A program made the position numbers and the translations under genes. The notes beneath the pieces are model-generated. The model saw only the letters and a list, made by a program, of their open reading frames with translations. It made no database searches and had not been told where the DNA came from. From Bilabrum cf. latius (Eukaryota; Bigyra: Bicosoecida; Bigyra; Bicosoecida): DNA of 64,000 nucleotides. Numbering within the stretch: position 1 is the first letter of the stretch; each line of letters begins with the position of its first letter. The stretch covers positions 1,240,001 through 1,304,000 of the forward strand of contig OZ237739.1 of NCBI GenBank assembly GCA_965178125.1, written 5' to 3'. This document shows, one piece after another, positions 45,607-56,923 of the stretch.

Positions 45607-46195
45607 ATGTGGCTATTGCTTTGGTTTGCAGTTGCCGCTGTGCTTGCTCAGCTGGGATATTCTATCAGAACGGTGAGCATGATCATCTTAAAAAGGTGCT
45701 TGCAGTGCTAGTAGGTGAGGAGGGATGCTTTGCTTGCTGTCGAGCCGGATCTCTTGAATTTTGACGCAGGAGGATTCTTCAGCTTTGAGACACAATCGGT
45801 AGCAAGCTGCCATGATTCAGAGGTGTAGCATTAGCGGGCTTGCCAGCCTACCGACTGCAAGGGGTTCGGCTTTGTGGAAAGGGCAAATCCTTTCTGCTGG
45901 TGACAAAGGGCTAGAATACGGCAGCACTGTGCTTCAAATCCAGAATGATTGCAATCTGGTAATTTATCGTGAAGGTACGGCCATGTGGGCATCGCACACG
46001 GTGGGGTATGCCCAGAGATGTGGCCTTCTCATCACCACCAACTAGTGCTCGAGAGAAGGCGACCTCGCCTTGGTCGACATGCGATCAGGCCAGGTTCTCT
46101 GGAGAGTACCCGCTGCCTCTGTGAGCCCTAAGCCAGACTCTCTCGCGGTGCAGGATGACGGGAATGTGGTTCTGTTCAAGGCGGGCGGTACGTGA
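45607..46195 (+). CDS. Secreted bulb-type (B-type) lectin domain protein, two exons
   Basis: Exon 1 (45607-45672) encodes a signal peptide starting MWLLLWFAVAAVLAQLG. The intron 45673-45769 is 97 nt, GTGAGC...CGCAG, phase 0. Exon 2 (45770-46195) ends in TGA, for 163 residues in total. UAG codons at 45800 and 46043 are in frame. The beta-prism II lectin signature Q-x-D-x-N-x-V-x-Y appears twice in variant form: LQIQNDCNLVIY and VQDDGNVVLF. The blocks WKGQILSAGDKGLEYGSTVL and SGQVLWRV sit where bulb lectins place their strands. Such domains bind mannose-type glycans. Being secreted, it may act at the cell surface. The signal exon and donor are inferred but fit well, and the lectin domain is solid. 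Confidence 0.8.
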
Positions 46196-46557
46196 GGAAG
46201 CACTGCAAGCAACGTTACCCACGCGAGCACAAAATCAAGCCCGGCACTACTAGCACATGCGGGGCTGAATCTTTTGCTTCCATTCCATGCATACTATTGT
46301 AACTGCCCCTCGTCTTGTGGCCGTGGCTCAGCGGCAAATTCGCGTTTCCCTTTGATCCCATTGATCCAATTTGCGTCACCGTCATCTCCGCTTCGCAGGC
46401 CCGCATGGAGCACGTGGACGCAAAAGAACTGTGAGACACGCCGCGCCACGCTTCTATCCCGCTTTCACGGGCTCGCGCGGCTTGTTCACCGTCTCCTCCC
46501 TCGTACAAATCAGCTGCTGCTTGCTTCTTCGTACGCCCCCTAATCCAAAATGCAGGG
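46196..46557. other. Intergenic, no feature seen
   Basis: About 360 bp between the lectin gene and the next plus-strand gene. Only short chance frames were seen. It should hold the downstream gene's promoter. Confidence 0.4.
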
Positions 46558-47331
46558 ATGCGCCCCGGCAAGGACGAGTTCGGCTTTGGCAGACCCGTTG
46601 ATGACGCTCTGGAGGATGCTATGGACTCCGACAGGTACCCTCCATCGTTGTCAAAGCGATCGGGATCCCTTGTCAATCGAATTGTTGGCGGGGCGGCTTT
46701 GAGTCAAGGTGCTCTAGAATCAACTGCTGAACTGGTGACTGCGACTGTGGCAAGGGCGAGGAATAATCAGGGAACGAGACAGGGACTAAAAGACCTGACG
46801 ACCTCCGTCGTGGACGCGCTAGGCCAGGCATCCGGAGACCAGCGGATGGCTGGGTTCATGGAAGAGTCGATGGTCTCCATATTGGACCTGCTGGGAAGCG
46901 CCGCCCTGGCAGGATCGCACAGCGGTGGCATGAGTCGCACGAATCGCATGAACCGCATGATCGAGCATTCTGTGGAGTCTTTCCTGCCCAATTTAGTGCG
47001 TTCCACCTTGGTGAATTTCCTGGTTCGCATGGTGGACAGGTCGGCCGAGAAGCATGGAGTTGATAGCCCAGAGACGCGGGCCGCTGCGCAGCTGGCCGGT
47101 TCGCTGATGGGCATGGTGTAGATCATCACCACTGATGGCATAGTCGAGATGATGCGAACCTTCGACGGTGAGACGGGCCAGCTGGACGACTCTACGAAGC
47201 TTGGGTTCAGGATCGCGATTGAGTTCGCACATTCGGAGCCGGGCAGGCAGGCGCTACAGAATTCACTCGACATCTTATCAGCTGGAGAAGACAACGGGGG
47301 AAGCGGTCAGGACGGGGAGAGCGTTAAGTGA
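46558..47331 (+). CDS. Hypothetical helical protein
   Basis: A 257-residue protein from ATG 46558 to TGA 47329-47331, with one UAG at 47119-47121; the frame continues coherently on both sides (AAQLAGSLMGMV, then IITTDGIVEMMRTFDGE). It is amphipathic and predicted mostly helical, without signal peptide or clear membrane segment, and ends in an acidic Gly-rich tail (GEDNGGSGQDGE). No family recognised. An ATG eight bases upstream is out of frame. Confidence 0.7.
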
Positions 47332-47733
47332 GGCGATCGGTGAGCAAAGCAGTCCAGATGCTGGTTTTGAGAGTTATGATGGCCAGCTGGCAAGAGAGTA
47401 AGCACAGGACCTGCGAAGTCCGTTGGGGACGTCTGGGGGCTTGAACAGAGCCACCCTGAGCGCTGTACCCACTAAACGTTTTGTCATATTCTCAAGTGGG
47501 CTGTGGGCCTTTGTATTGTTGCGAAATGCCGCGAGTTTGCGTCCTCGCTTGACAGTTCTTACTGACGCTGTCCTCGCGCACTGTGTCTGCTTGGCGGGAG
47601 GCAACTTCAACCTTCCATTGTGCGCCGCGTGCACTCAGTCCATATCATTTTGTGCCGCTAGATTCTCGTTTTCTGCGCTGGTTGTTGCGCTTGCTCCCAG
47701 ACCGGGGCCACGATTCCAGTCAGTTGGCGCACC
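47332..47733. other. Intergenic, no feature seen
   Basis: About 400 bp downstream of the helical-protein gene and before the TOP3B-derived fragment. No supported gene. Confidence 0.35.
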
Positions 47734-48000
47734 AAAGAGCCCGACCGGATCAACCGCGTCCCAACCTAGTAGCAATCTGGAAAATCTGTGCTAAATACGT
47801 GACCTGCTACGCTGGTAACTTTGAACTGGATTGACTTGCCCAACAATCTACCTTCGCTTTCAAACACAGGGATCCTTCCGCCATCTAGCTTTCTAGGGGA
47901 CCCACAAGCCAGAGCTCGAGCAACCGCCTGGGCTATGCTAGGTTTTTCAGCAACAACGAACGCTACGTTGGTCGCCGTGCATGCCACGTTTGAGACACGC
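47734..48000 (-). pseudogene. Truncated duplicate of the TOP3B 5' end
   Basis: About 260 bp is close to 90% identical by eye to 44523-44790, covering roughly the first 80 codons of TOP3B (VAFVVAEKPSIAQAVARAL is intact). It is broken: the initiator ATG is ACG, and one base is lost just after the UAG that follows the FPDCY codons, shifting the frame. The remaining TOP3B sequence is absent. It has the same minus-strand orientation, 3 kb away from its source. Its upstream side abuts the start of the helicase gene on the other strand. Confidence 0.85.
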
Positions 48001-48008
48001 GACAGCAA

Positions 48009-51000
48009 ATGCAATTGCAAGGCACCCAGTGTGATGATTGGACATTGTCAGAGCCTCTCTCTTCTGGTGCAGACTCGAACTATGCGGAATTATACGATAT
48101 GAAGAACAAATTTTGTCGGCTCTTCCGCTTGGTGCTCCGGAGACGTAGAGCAACGCATGGAAAACGCTATGTGCGGGCGCAAGCTTTCGTGAAGCCTGTG
48201 CCACGAGATAGAATTGCAACTAGGAGCGCTTAGTGGAGAGACTCGGTGCAATACTGTTTGCATCTGGAGCATGCAGTAGAACTTTCAGAAACTGAGGGAC
48301 GGCTGCGATCATCACCAGAGTCTGTCTTAGTAGCGCAAGGCAAAATTCTCACAAGCGCATGGGCGAGGATGGCCCCAAGGTCCGCGGATGCTCATGGTGG
48401 TAGGCAGGTGTACCGGTTCGAGACCGGAATAGACTCTGCAAGGCTTCAAAACGAGCCTATCCGGCTGCGATCGTCCGCCGGCGCGACATCGATCGGCTTG
48501 GCTGCACTCCCGCGGGTGCCCCTTCCTGAGCAGCTCTCGATCAGGAGGGGGGATCTCGTCACCGTGAGGCCAATGCAGCCACCCACTGCCACTGCGAGTC
48601 ATCGAACGAAAAGCGGATCTAAACGAACCAAAAACCGCGGATGGAAGAACTCTCAGTGGGAGGGCAGGGGCGTGGTGGTGGGCAGGGGAGCATCCCACGT
48701 CGACGTGGCAATGTTTGCTGGCCTGCCCCTAGGCCTCTGGGCCCCCGAAGATGTGGGAGTGGGAGTGCAAGCGCTGGCGTAGGAAGCAGAAGAGAGGGGC
48801 CTGGGCATGGATCTTGTGCTCTACTTTGCCACGGGGACGGGGACGGGGACGTGGCCGGGCTCGGGCTCGGGCTCGGGTGCCGGTGCCGCGTCACGCGAGG
48901 CAGTGGCAGTGGAGGAAAGGGCCCTGGCTCTGCCCCCTAGGAAGAGACAGACGTGCAGGGAACTGGGTGCACGGCTCATGAAACTACTGTCTCCACCTCC
49001 GTGCCTTTGGAGGGTGGAGCAAGGCACGAGCGACTCGAATAGGGCGCGACTGGCCCGGGCAGTCTCGCACATCGCGGGCCAGGGGCTCCTACCAAGCGAA
49101 TCGGTGCCTCTGGACGGACATCCACTTCTTGACCGGTAGCAGCAGGATTCCTTTGGGCTAGGTCCGGCGTTTCGCAGATCCGGCGGGGACGTGGCCGACT
49201 ATGCCACTCCCCATTGGATCTCTGGTGTGGTGCCCGACCCTCTCATACGGAGCGGACTGCATTACAGCACGCTCGATCCGACGTGCGCCCAGATCGTGCT
49301 GGGCGAGGCTGGGGTCAAGCTAGACCGAGAGGCTGGTGGGGGCTCCACTACAGCGCGTGCAGCCCGGGCCAGCAGCCAGAGCTAGGGGGCAGCCGCGGGC
49401 GACTCGTGGAGGCCTGCTCATGAGTTGGATGCCGAAGAGCGATCCTCTGACCTAGCTGCGCGCCAGCTGGACAGCAGGCTCATTCGGGGCGTGGTTCCTG
49501 CCCACAGCCCGCCGGCGTGGCTCCGCGATGCGATCGTGTCGTCATGGGAACACAGGAGGTAGAAAGGGCAGTTCACCTCTACCGCCCTCGTGCGAGAGAT
49601 GAAAAAGGCCGAGCAGCTGAGAGGCAAGGACGGGCCATCTTCGCTGCTTCCGGGGGGACTCAAGGCCCCGTGGCATGGGGAAGATGCCGCTCCAGATATC
49701 AGCAGCGTAAGGAAGGATGGATGTCCCGCCCCTGGTACTAGCAGTACGGTAGGAGCTCAACTGGAATCGCCGGGCACTGCAGAACTTGCCGTTGCTCTTC
49801 GATCGCTTGAACACGGCCTGCTGGAGGCTGCTAAGCAAAGGAAGCATCAGCTGCAGGACTTGTCTGCCTTTGAGAACCTGAGCTTGTCCAGCGAAGCGCA
49901 AGCAGTACGTCAATCGGCGCTGCAGGCCGAGATGGTGCTAAGGCCGCTCAGCCAAGAATCGCTGCGCGAGGTGCTGCGCGACACGGAAGCGCTAAACCAC
50001 AGCCAGCGAGTTGCGTGCATGGTCGCATCGGCCTCCGTACTCAGCACGATCCATGGACCGCCGGGTACGGGCAAGACCCGCACTGCAGCGGCCTACGTAC
50101 GCTCTTGGCTCAGGAGGCAGGACGCGGTGCTGAGGGAGGTGCCGGCAGCTGTGGCTCTGCCACGAACGGCGCCGTAGAAGCACCCCAAAGGTATGCAACG
50201 CAGTGCGCAAGATGAGCACACGTGGGGATTTTATGGTGCGGACGGCAGTGGGCCAGGGCAGTCGCCTGCCAGGCTGCAGCGGGCACACGATGCTGCCATC
50301 ATGGGGTCAACGGTCTCACATGCCGGCGACGGTGCTGACCTGTCGCACTCGTACAACGATCCTGTAGGCCAAGAGGTTGATTTCAATGTGGGCACGATCG
50401 ATGCGCCGTGGAGCCAGTCCGTGGAACCTGTTTCTTCGAGCTCATCTGCCGGTCACAGCTTAGACGATACACCTCGTTAGGCCACTGACTCTATGCGCTT
50501 AACTTTCGACCCGAACCGTCCTGCTAGACCCAGGGTTCTGTGCGTTGCCCCGTCGAACGCCGCGGCTGACAATCTGATGCGCGCCCTCATGGCACAAGGG
50601 GTGGGCAAGGGCGTGGACGAGTGGGGCACACGCGAATCGTGCGATTCGAACGAGAAAAGCACTGTGCAGCGCCATTGGCCAGTGTCTAGGCTTGGGGAGC
50701 CCAGCCGCGTCTCGCCCGATCTCAGGCACCTCACAGTGCAGGAGCTGTCTGGCCTATCTCCCCTGTGGAAGCGGGCAGAAGGCCTAAGGTCTGACGCGAG
50801 GCAGGCAGTCGCAGAGGCAGCAGCGGAATTCGATCTTGCGGCAGCCACGCAGCGCGCGTTGGATGAGCTGCTAAGCATCGCGAAACTGAAGATGGTGCGT
50901 AGGCGCGGGAGCAACAGGCCTGTGTTCAGGCCTGCCGAGCAGCAGGACCGAGGCGGTGAGCCAAACACACCACGTATGGTGATTGATGCTGGGGCTGGAG

Positions 51001-53924
51001 CCGCTACATCGAACAGCTCAGACGAGGCGACAGAACCCAGCGACATTGACGCTGGCATGTCCGCCGCCCATGCCTCCATCGGAGAGATCTTGGATGAGAT
51101 CGAGAAAGCCGAGGCTCGCCTGCTAGCGAGGAGATTCAACAGGGACAGGGGCGATGATGTAGAGCCGGGGGAAGCGGAGCTGGGCGCAGACGACGTCGAT
51201 TCTATCCTCGAGCAGCAGGAGCGGCCCGCAGTAAGCACAGATTTTGAGATGGAAAAGGAAGCCGAAAGTTCAACCATCGGTGAAGATTGGGCGATGGAGA
51301 GCGATGGTTCATCAGGTTACTTGCGGGCACCCGGTGCTGGACGTGATGCACTGCCCAGCGATGGAGAGTAGCAACATTCCGGCTCCCAAGGCCCTACGTC
51401 AGAAGGCAGCACAGAGGAGAATAGCCCGGGGTACCTGTCATCGGACCTTGACGAGAAGCTGTGGCGATCCGATGAGTCCGAGGGCGGCAGCTCTGAGCAT
51501 GACACGGACGCCACGGCAGAATCCCTGACTGCCGGATTTCTGAGGGGCTGGAGGGACCGAAGCAAGAGCGCAGTTGAGATGCTCCGCGGGCCCGGATTGG
51601 AATCAGACGACGAGGCTAGGCTGACCCGGCGCAGGCAAGCGAGGGAGGCCATGCAGTTCGAGCGGATGGATGCCGAGAAGGAGGCTGCTGAGGAGAGAGC
51701 GAGGGTTCGGCGGCGAAGACAAGCGCACCGAGACTACCGCAGGAAGTCTAACAGGAAGCAGCGCATGCACGACGCGATTGACAAGATTGAGAGGAAGACG
51801 ACTGGCAGCAGCTAGGGCGGTGGTGGTGCATCGTCTCAAGTGAGCGAAGAGTTCGCCGAGCTGGTGCAGGAGCTAGAGCTGGAGTCACAAACCCACAGGA
51901 CGCGGGCGATCGACCTGAGGGAAGAGGCATCCTCGGCGCTGCTTGTGGCCTAGCAGCTGAACGATCGGGCCAGGAAGGAGGTGGTCGCTGCGTCTAGTGT
52001 GGTGGTGGCGACTTGCGCCGGGGCGGGCACCGAGACCTTGGATGGGCTTGGGTTCGGGCTGGTGCTGCTGGACGAGGCGGGGCAGGCACACGATGGAGCA
52101 GCAGCTGCCGCATTGGCCAGGCTATCGCCGCACCCAATGTCGCAGGCTGTGCTCGTGGGAGACGACCGGCAGCTGCCTCCGACGGTGAAGGCACCGGCTG
52201 CGAGCGCTCTGCTCGATACCCTCTTTGGCCGCCTGGTTGACGCCAGCTCGGCCTCTAGGCGGGAGGAGACGTGGGACATCCAGAGTGCGGGGTCAGTGCC
52301 AGAGCCTAGCAGCGAAAGGAGCGAGGCAAGCATGTTGCCAGGGGCTGCAGAGGACGATCATCGCAGTGCCACGGCTCCCAGCGTTGATCGTGGGACAGGG
52401 AAGAACAGAGCGGCCGGGGTGAAGGAAGACCAGGTGCATTTGGACGACGGACAAGTCAGGGCGACGTACACGCTGCTGCAGCAGCAGTACCGGTCGCATC
52501 CCTCCATCGTCGCCTTCTCCAGTCTAGCTTTCTACGCTGGCGGAGTGCAGAGCGCGGTCCAGGCGTCTTCAAGGCCGCCCATCCCGGGGTTTCCGTGGCC
52601 CCGCCCTTAGGACCTCGGAGGAATCGCGTTCGTGCCCGTGTCTCCAGCCTCGCTCGCTGGCGCACCAAATCACGGTGGGTCGAGAGGGTCTCAAACTAGC
52701 ACTCGCTAGGGCGGGCTGGAGGCCCTCGGACGGGACGAGACAAGCTTCCACAATTTCGAGGAGGCGATGGCTGTGAAGAGGATCGTCAAATCAGTGCTGG
52801 CGAGGGGCGCACTCGGGTGGATTGAGGCCATGACCTCGGCAGCTGCCGAATCCCAGTCATCTGGTGGCGGGGATGGTGCCCATGCCGCCACTAGTGCCCG
52901 CGAACAAGGGACCGCAGCTGCGCTTGCGCCTGCACATCCATATGACCAAGAACAGGGTGCGGCTCGCCCGCAGAGTATTGCTACCGATGGGCTGTACGCC
53001 GCAGTCGGGCAGCTCTGCCACGCTGAAAGTGGATCGGTCATTTCGGGTCTGCCTTCGGGTGCCGGCGAGCTGTCTGCATCGGGGGCGTCAAGCGTCCTCG
53101 AGGCGGTGTCTAGGAGCGATTGGGATGGCGGCAGCCGCGAAGCATTGCTGTTGGAAATCGCTCGAGATACCTCCGAATCCGCCAGAGCGCGTGATGGCCG
53201 GGACATGTTGCGTGATCCACCGGTCAGTGATGCTGCTCTCGATCGGCAGGCGGCTCTCTGGGGCGACCAGGCCGAGGAGGTGGCGCGTGCTGTCGCAGCA
53301 GGGCGGGCTGATGCCGTGCTTGAACTGGCGCAGCACCTGGCACCAGGTGCTGCATTGCGCTGCAGCGCTAATTTTCGTGCTGCGTTGGATCACTGGGGTC
53401 AAGCCGAGGGTGAGGGCGCTTCAGCGATTGCCGGTGCACTGCGGTCCGGCGTCAGCGCCAGCGGGGGTGCCCCGCCCGTGCTGCCTCGGTCGATCGGAGT
53501 GATTGCTCCGTATGCTGCACAGGCCCGCCTGATCCGTAAGGTGCTTCGAAGGGCAGGTGTGCCCGTCCGCGACGACGACAGCTCCCGGGGGCAGCCGCAA
53601 GCCGCGAGAGGCGGGGAAGCCGAGGCGGCTGAAGACTGGCTCGGATCGGTCGTCGTGTCGACCGTGGACGGATTTCAGGGATAGGAGTGCGACCTCATTC
53701 TTCTTTCATGCACGCGATCCAATTCGAGAGGGCGGCTGGGATTTCTTCGCGACCCGCGTCGGCTGAATGTGGCTCTCACCCGGGCAAGGAGGGGCCTCGT
53801 GGTGGTCGGCGACCCGGACACGCTTGAGAAGGATCCATTCTGGTCAGCATTTTTGGCGTTCGTGGACAAGAACGGAGCGCGCATGGGGGGAAATTCGCTC
53901 GCCAGAGTCCTAGGCCGACAGTGA
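48009..53924 (+). CDS. SEN1/senataxin/UPF1-like superfamily 1 helicase
   Basis: A 1,971-residue frame from ATG 48009 (TGA at 47991-47993 just upstream) to TGA 53922-53924, with more than ten UAG codons. Helicase motifs in order: Walker A GPPGTGKT (683-690); Ia [23 protein letters not shown] (Asp1355); [39 protein letters not shown]-[UAG]-[11 protein letters not shown] as residue 1892; [13 protein letters not shown]. This is the 5'-3' SF1B group of UPF1, IGHMBP2, SEN1 and senataxin; DEAGQ favours the SEN1/senataxin side. Such enzymes resolve R-loops or terminate transcripts. ATG 48099 is an alternative start, followed by an Arg-rich leader. Long acidic and Glu/Arg coiled-coil inserts separate motif Ia from motif II. 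An N-terminal segment [11 protein letters not shown] may be an OB-like barrel. Confidence 0.9.
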
Positions 53925-54111
53925 TTCGAGAAACCCGCGCAGCCATCGCGTTTGGCCACTCTCTCAACATGACCGCGTCATCCACGAGATACGGCTCGAG
54001 GCGTGCAAATATTGAATTTGCAAATAATTTACTTAAGACTGAGAGCAAATACTTCGAGTTCTAGGACTCAAGCAAGTGGCAGCTGCCTGCGCTTCTCCTT
54101 GACGAACATTA
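53925..54111. other. Convergent intergenic spacer
   Basis: About 190 bp between the helicase stop and the convergent 54112-55515 gene; it should hold both 3' ends. Confidence 0.35.
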
Positions 54112-55515
54112 TCACCAGCACATGCCGCGCTTCTCCTTGACGATCTCGCCGGCAGCCTTGCGGGAGGGACCGCAGCCAAGGCTCGACATGACAGACTCCA
54201 TCATACCCTTGCCCTCCTCAGTGGCAGGCATGTTGCGGAACAGGGAATCCAGGGTCACGTTCTCCATCCGCACGATGAGCGCCTGCTCGTCTCCGTTGAA
54301 AGTGGTCATGCCCACGAGCGAGTCGATGTTGTCCTTGCCCACGAAGTACACGGTGGCGGCACGGCTTGCGGCCCCGCTGAGCGCGGCGCCCTCCTTGATC
54401 TCGCCCTGCTCCTGGTTGAAGAGAGCCTTGGTGACGCGCACCGCCAGCTCCCTGGGCTCGACCTCCTTGCCCTTGCTGCTGGGCTCGGCCACTGCTGCCA
54501 TCGTCCCCACCGAAGCAAACACCTTCCCTGCAAATGCGGTCAGCACGGCCTGCATGGCCTTCTTCATCTGCTTCTCCTGATCCTCAGTCAGCTTGGCCTC
54601 CTCCTTCTTCTTGCCGTCGGCGGCGGGCTTGTCCGACTCCTCCGAGATGCACAGGCCCTCGGCAGCCTTTGCGACCGCGTCGATGTCGAAACCGTCATCG
54701 CCGGAATCGGAAGCAGCGGCAGATGCTGCTGCGGCCCCCCCTGCTGCCCCGCCGGTGGCCGGGCTGCCGCCCTTCGACTTCTTCCCTCCAGAGGTGGAGG
54801 CGGGGGCTGCTCCAGCGCCGGATGCCGCGAGCAGTGCCTTGATGGCATCGACGGATGCCTTTGTGGAGGGCTCGATGTCGGCCTTCTCCGCGGTGGAGCC
54901 CAGGGGCAGGGCCGCGAACAGCGCGGGGGAGATGGCGGCGGTGGCGTTGAAGGCAGGGATCCTGTTTGGCTTGATCTTGGCTGCCTCCTCCTCGGATACC
55001 TTCTCCCTGCGCGCCTTCACGGCCTTCTCCACGGCCTCCTTGGCCTCGTCGGAGAGGGTGATGGAGTCGGCGCCGGTCACCGCGGCGGTGTCGAGCTCGG
55101 GGGTCGTCTCGATGGTGGCGGACTCGAGGCCGCGGGTGAGCGCCTCAAGGAGGGCGGGGAGGCTGGCGAGCTTCTTCTTGTCCACGGTGGAGCGGCGAGG
55201 GAAGGAGTAGCCGACCAGGATGATGGTCTTGCCGTCCAGCACGAAGGTGTTGGTGCCAGGTGGGGTGTCCACGCCGATGAGGTTGAGGAGCTGGGCCTCC
55301 TGCAAGAGTGCCACGAGCCTACCAATGTCACGCTCCACGTAGGAGCTCTTCAGGGCAATGGTGAAGACGATCGTGGTGTATTCGGCCACCTTCTTGTCGG
55401 TGTTCAGGTACTCAGGCACGTCCTTGTCCAGCTGCGCGAACATCTCGCGCAGGCTGGCTGCAACCTTCGAGTCCTTGCTGGCATTCTCCACTTGGAACCG
55501 CATGGAAGAAGCCAT
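54112..55515 (-). CDS. Hypothetical protein with two ordered halves and Ala/Gly-rich linker
   Basis: A 467-residue protein from ATG 55515 to TGA 54114-54112, without UAG. Its N-terminal half is ordered (FVLDGKTIILVGYSFPRR; helical EAKEAVEKAVKARREKV). The middle is a Gly/Ala/Ser/Lys-rich linker. The C-terminal half is ordered again (VYFVGKDNIDSLVGMTTF; MMESVMSSLGCGPSRKAAG). Strong third-position GC bias and lack of UAG suggest good expression. No transmembrane segment or signal peptide. I do not recognise the family. A second Met lies four codons downstream of the first. Confidence 0.8.
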   Translation of the reverse strand: MASSMRFQVENASKDSKVAASLREMFAQLDKDVPEYLNTDKKVAEYTTIVFTIALKSSYVERDIGRLVALLQEAQLLNLIGVDTPPGTNTFVLDGKTIILVGYSFPRRSTVDKKKLASLPALLEALTRGLESATIETTPELDTAAVTGADSITLSDEAKEAVEKAVKARREKVSEEEAAKIKPNRIPAFNATAAISPALFAALPLGSTAEKADIEPSTKASVDAIKALLAASGAGAAPASTSGGKKSKGGSPATGGAAGGAAAASAAASDSGDDGFDIDAVAKAAEGLCISEESDKPAADGKKKEEAKLTEDQEKQMKKAMQAVLTAFAGKVFASVGTMAAVAEPSSKGKEVEPRELAVRVTKALFNQEQGEIKEGAALSGAASRAATVYFVGKDNIDSLVGMTTFNGDEQALIVRMENVTLDSLFRNMPATEEGKGMMESVMSSLGCGPSRKAAGEIVKEKRGMCW

Positions 55516-56061
55516 GGATGTGCTTGCCTGCAGGATTTGATTAAATTAATGATCGCAGGTCGTATAAGTGTTGGCAGCGATGGTAGCGAGAGCGTGCTGA
55601 TCCGTGCAATCTTCTGCAGAATTGTGCTGTTGCCAGCAAGGTGCGAAGCCTCAAGCTCGGGCAAATGCACGCTGCTCACATGGAGATCAGACTGCTCCTC
55701 TGTCGTCTTGCTCTCCACCTCAATAGGCCTGCGAGGCAGCAAATGGATTTGAAGCTTCGCGACGCAAATACAGCACCAACAGAACCGACAGGACGGACAT
55801 GTCCATGCGCTCGGATACGGATACGTTTCAGGTCATTGCTACATAATTCTCTACATTTCTCACTCTGGGCACTTGAATTTGATAGGCATGGTAAACTTGT
55901 ACGGCAACCACTGCTGAAGGCCCAAGAGCCAGCTCCGGCCAAAAATACTGGTTTTATCCAAGACCAAAGTTGCGAGCAATCACACAATTCGGAGTCTAAA
56001 CAAGCCACGAAACCGATTGCAGCAATCCATACCCCATTGGCGCATAGCAAGCTGGATAGCG
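55516..56061. promoter_or_regulatory. Divergent intergenic region
   Basis: About 545 bp, AT-richer than its flanks, between two head-to-head genes. A 174-codon minus-strand frame and a 145-codon plus-strand frame overlap here but lack coding character. It should hold both promoters. Confidence 0.4.
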
Positions 56062-56706
56062 ATGGGAATTTGTGGTAGTACCGACCAGAATGCATCATAT
56101 GAATACTCACAGCAGAGTGCCTCTGGATCAGGCTCCTCTGGAGCGCCTCAGGCGCACAGGCAGCTGTCACAGGACGAGACAAGGAAAACCTCAACCGCAA
56201 TCGGTTCGCAAGCAGATCACGGTCTGATAACCGCAGCTAGGAGGGGAGATGCTGCGGGTGTGTAGCAAATGCTCGATCAAGGCGCTTCAATCAATTTCGG
56301 CGCTGGGCTTTCTAATACGGTCCCGCCGATACACGAGGCTTTGCTGAACGGGCACGAAGAATTGGCCTGTACGATGGTTGCACTTGGTGCAAGGTGTGAC
56401 GTCAAGGAGCCTAGTGGATTTACTCCTCTGATAATTGCGGCGCGGAAGCAAATGAATGACGCGGCTGCCGCCATCGTCGGCAGTGGGGAGGGTGGGACGG
56501 CCTCGGTCAATGAGCAGGACAAGACTGGCAGGACTGCTCTGCACTACGCCGCATTAAAATAGAATCGAAGTATGATTGGGCTCTTATTAAGCGCCGGGGC
56601 ATTGTCTACGATCAAGGACAGTCGTGGCAAGGCGCCGACTGACCCCACCACCGACAAGGGCGGCATCGTCGAAGCAGAGGCGCGCAAACTGGGAGGTGGC
56701 TCCTAA
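56062..56706 (+). CDS. Small ankyrin-repeat protein, possible N-myristoylation
   Basis: A 214-residue protein from ATG 56062 to TAA 56704-56706, with UAG at 56263 and 56560. It begins MGICGSTDQN, a good N-myristoylation context with a palmitoylatable Cys4. Ankyrin repeats follow: LITAARRGDAAGV-[UAG]-QMLDQGAS, PPIHEALLNGHEELACTMVA, FTPLIIAARKQMNDAAAAIV and GRTALHYAALK-[UAG]-NRSMIGL. Both UAGs fall at variable surface positions of the repeat, where Gln is normal. Membrane association is inferred from the N-terminus only; partners unknown. An upstream in-frame ATG near 56017 is possible but lacks the Gly2. Confidence 0.85.
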
Positions 56707-56923
56707 AGATTGAGCGGACGCGGACTGATCTTCACTGGGGTTTGATTTGATAATTGCCGACGATGCATGAAAGAGATACTGTTGTTGATGCTATAGATGA
56801 GTACATGCCAGTGGTCTACATATTGGCCGGTTGAACACCCGCCGGCCCGGTGCTGCTGGTTGGAATGTGTCACATGCTGCATGCCTCGACCAAACGGCAC
56901 GCACGGGCCAAAAGCAGCCCCCA

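Noticed and set aside
48405-48430. GGTTCGA box resembling a tRNA B-box
   Set aside because: No A-box or cloverleaf could be built, and it lies inside the helicase coding frame.
7251-53924. Mass pseudogenisation as the reason for in-frame TAGs
   Set aside because: Decay would also create TAA, TGA and frameshifts. Only TAG appears, in many genes with intact catalytic motifs.
7251-53924. UAG = Leu, known from one rhizarian and some other systems
   Set aside because: RT motifs (P-Q-G, QAGFR), helicase FQGQE and the CAG/TAG swap in the repeat all favour Gln.
7251-53924. UAG decoded as pyrrolysine, or readthrough or selenocysteine-type recoding
   Set aside because: The codons are too many and too scattered, occur in tandem, and have no shared downstream element. 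UGA behaves as a stop.
55676-56200. 174-codon minus-strand ORF
   Set aside because: It overlaps the ankyrin gene start in antisense, has no domain, and lies mostly in AT-richer intergenic DNA.
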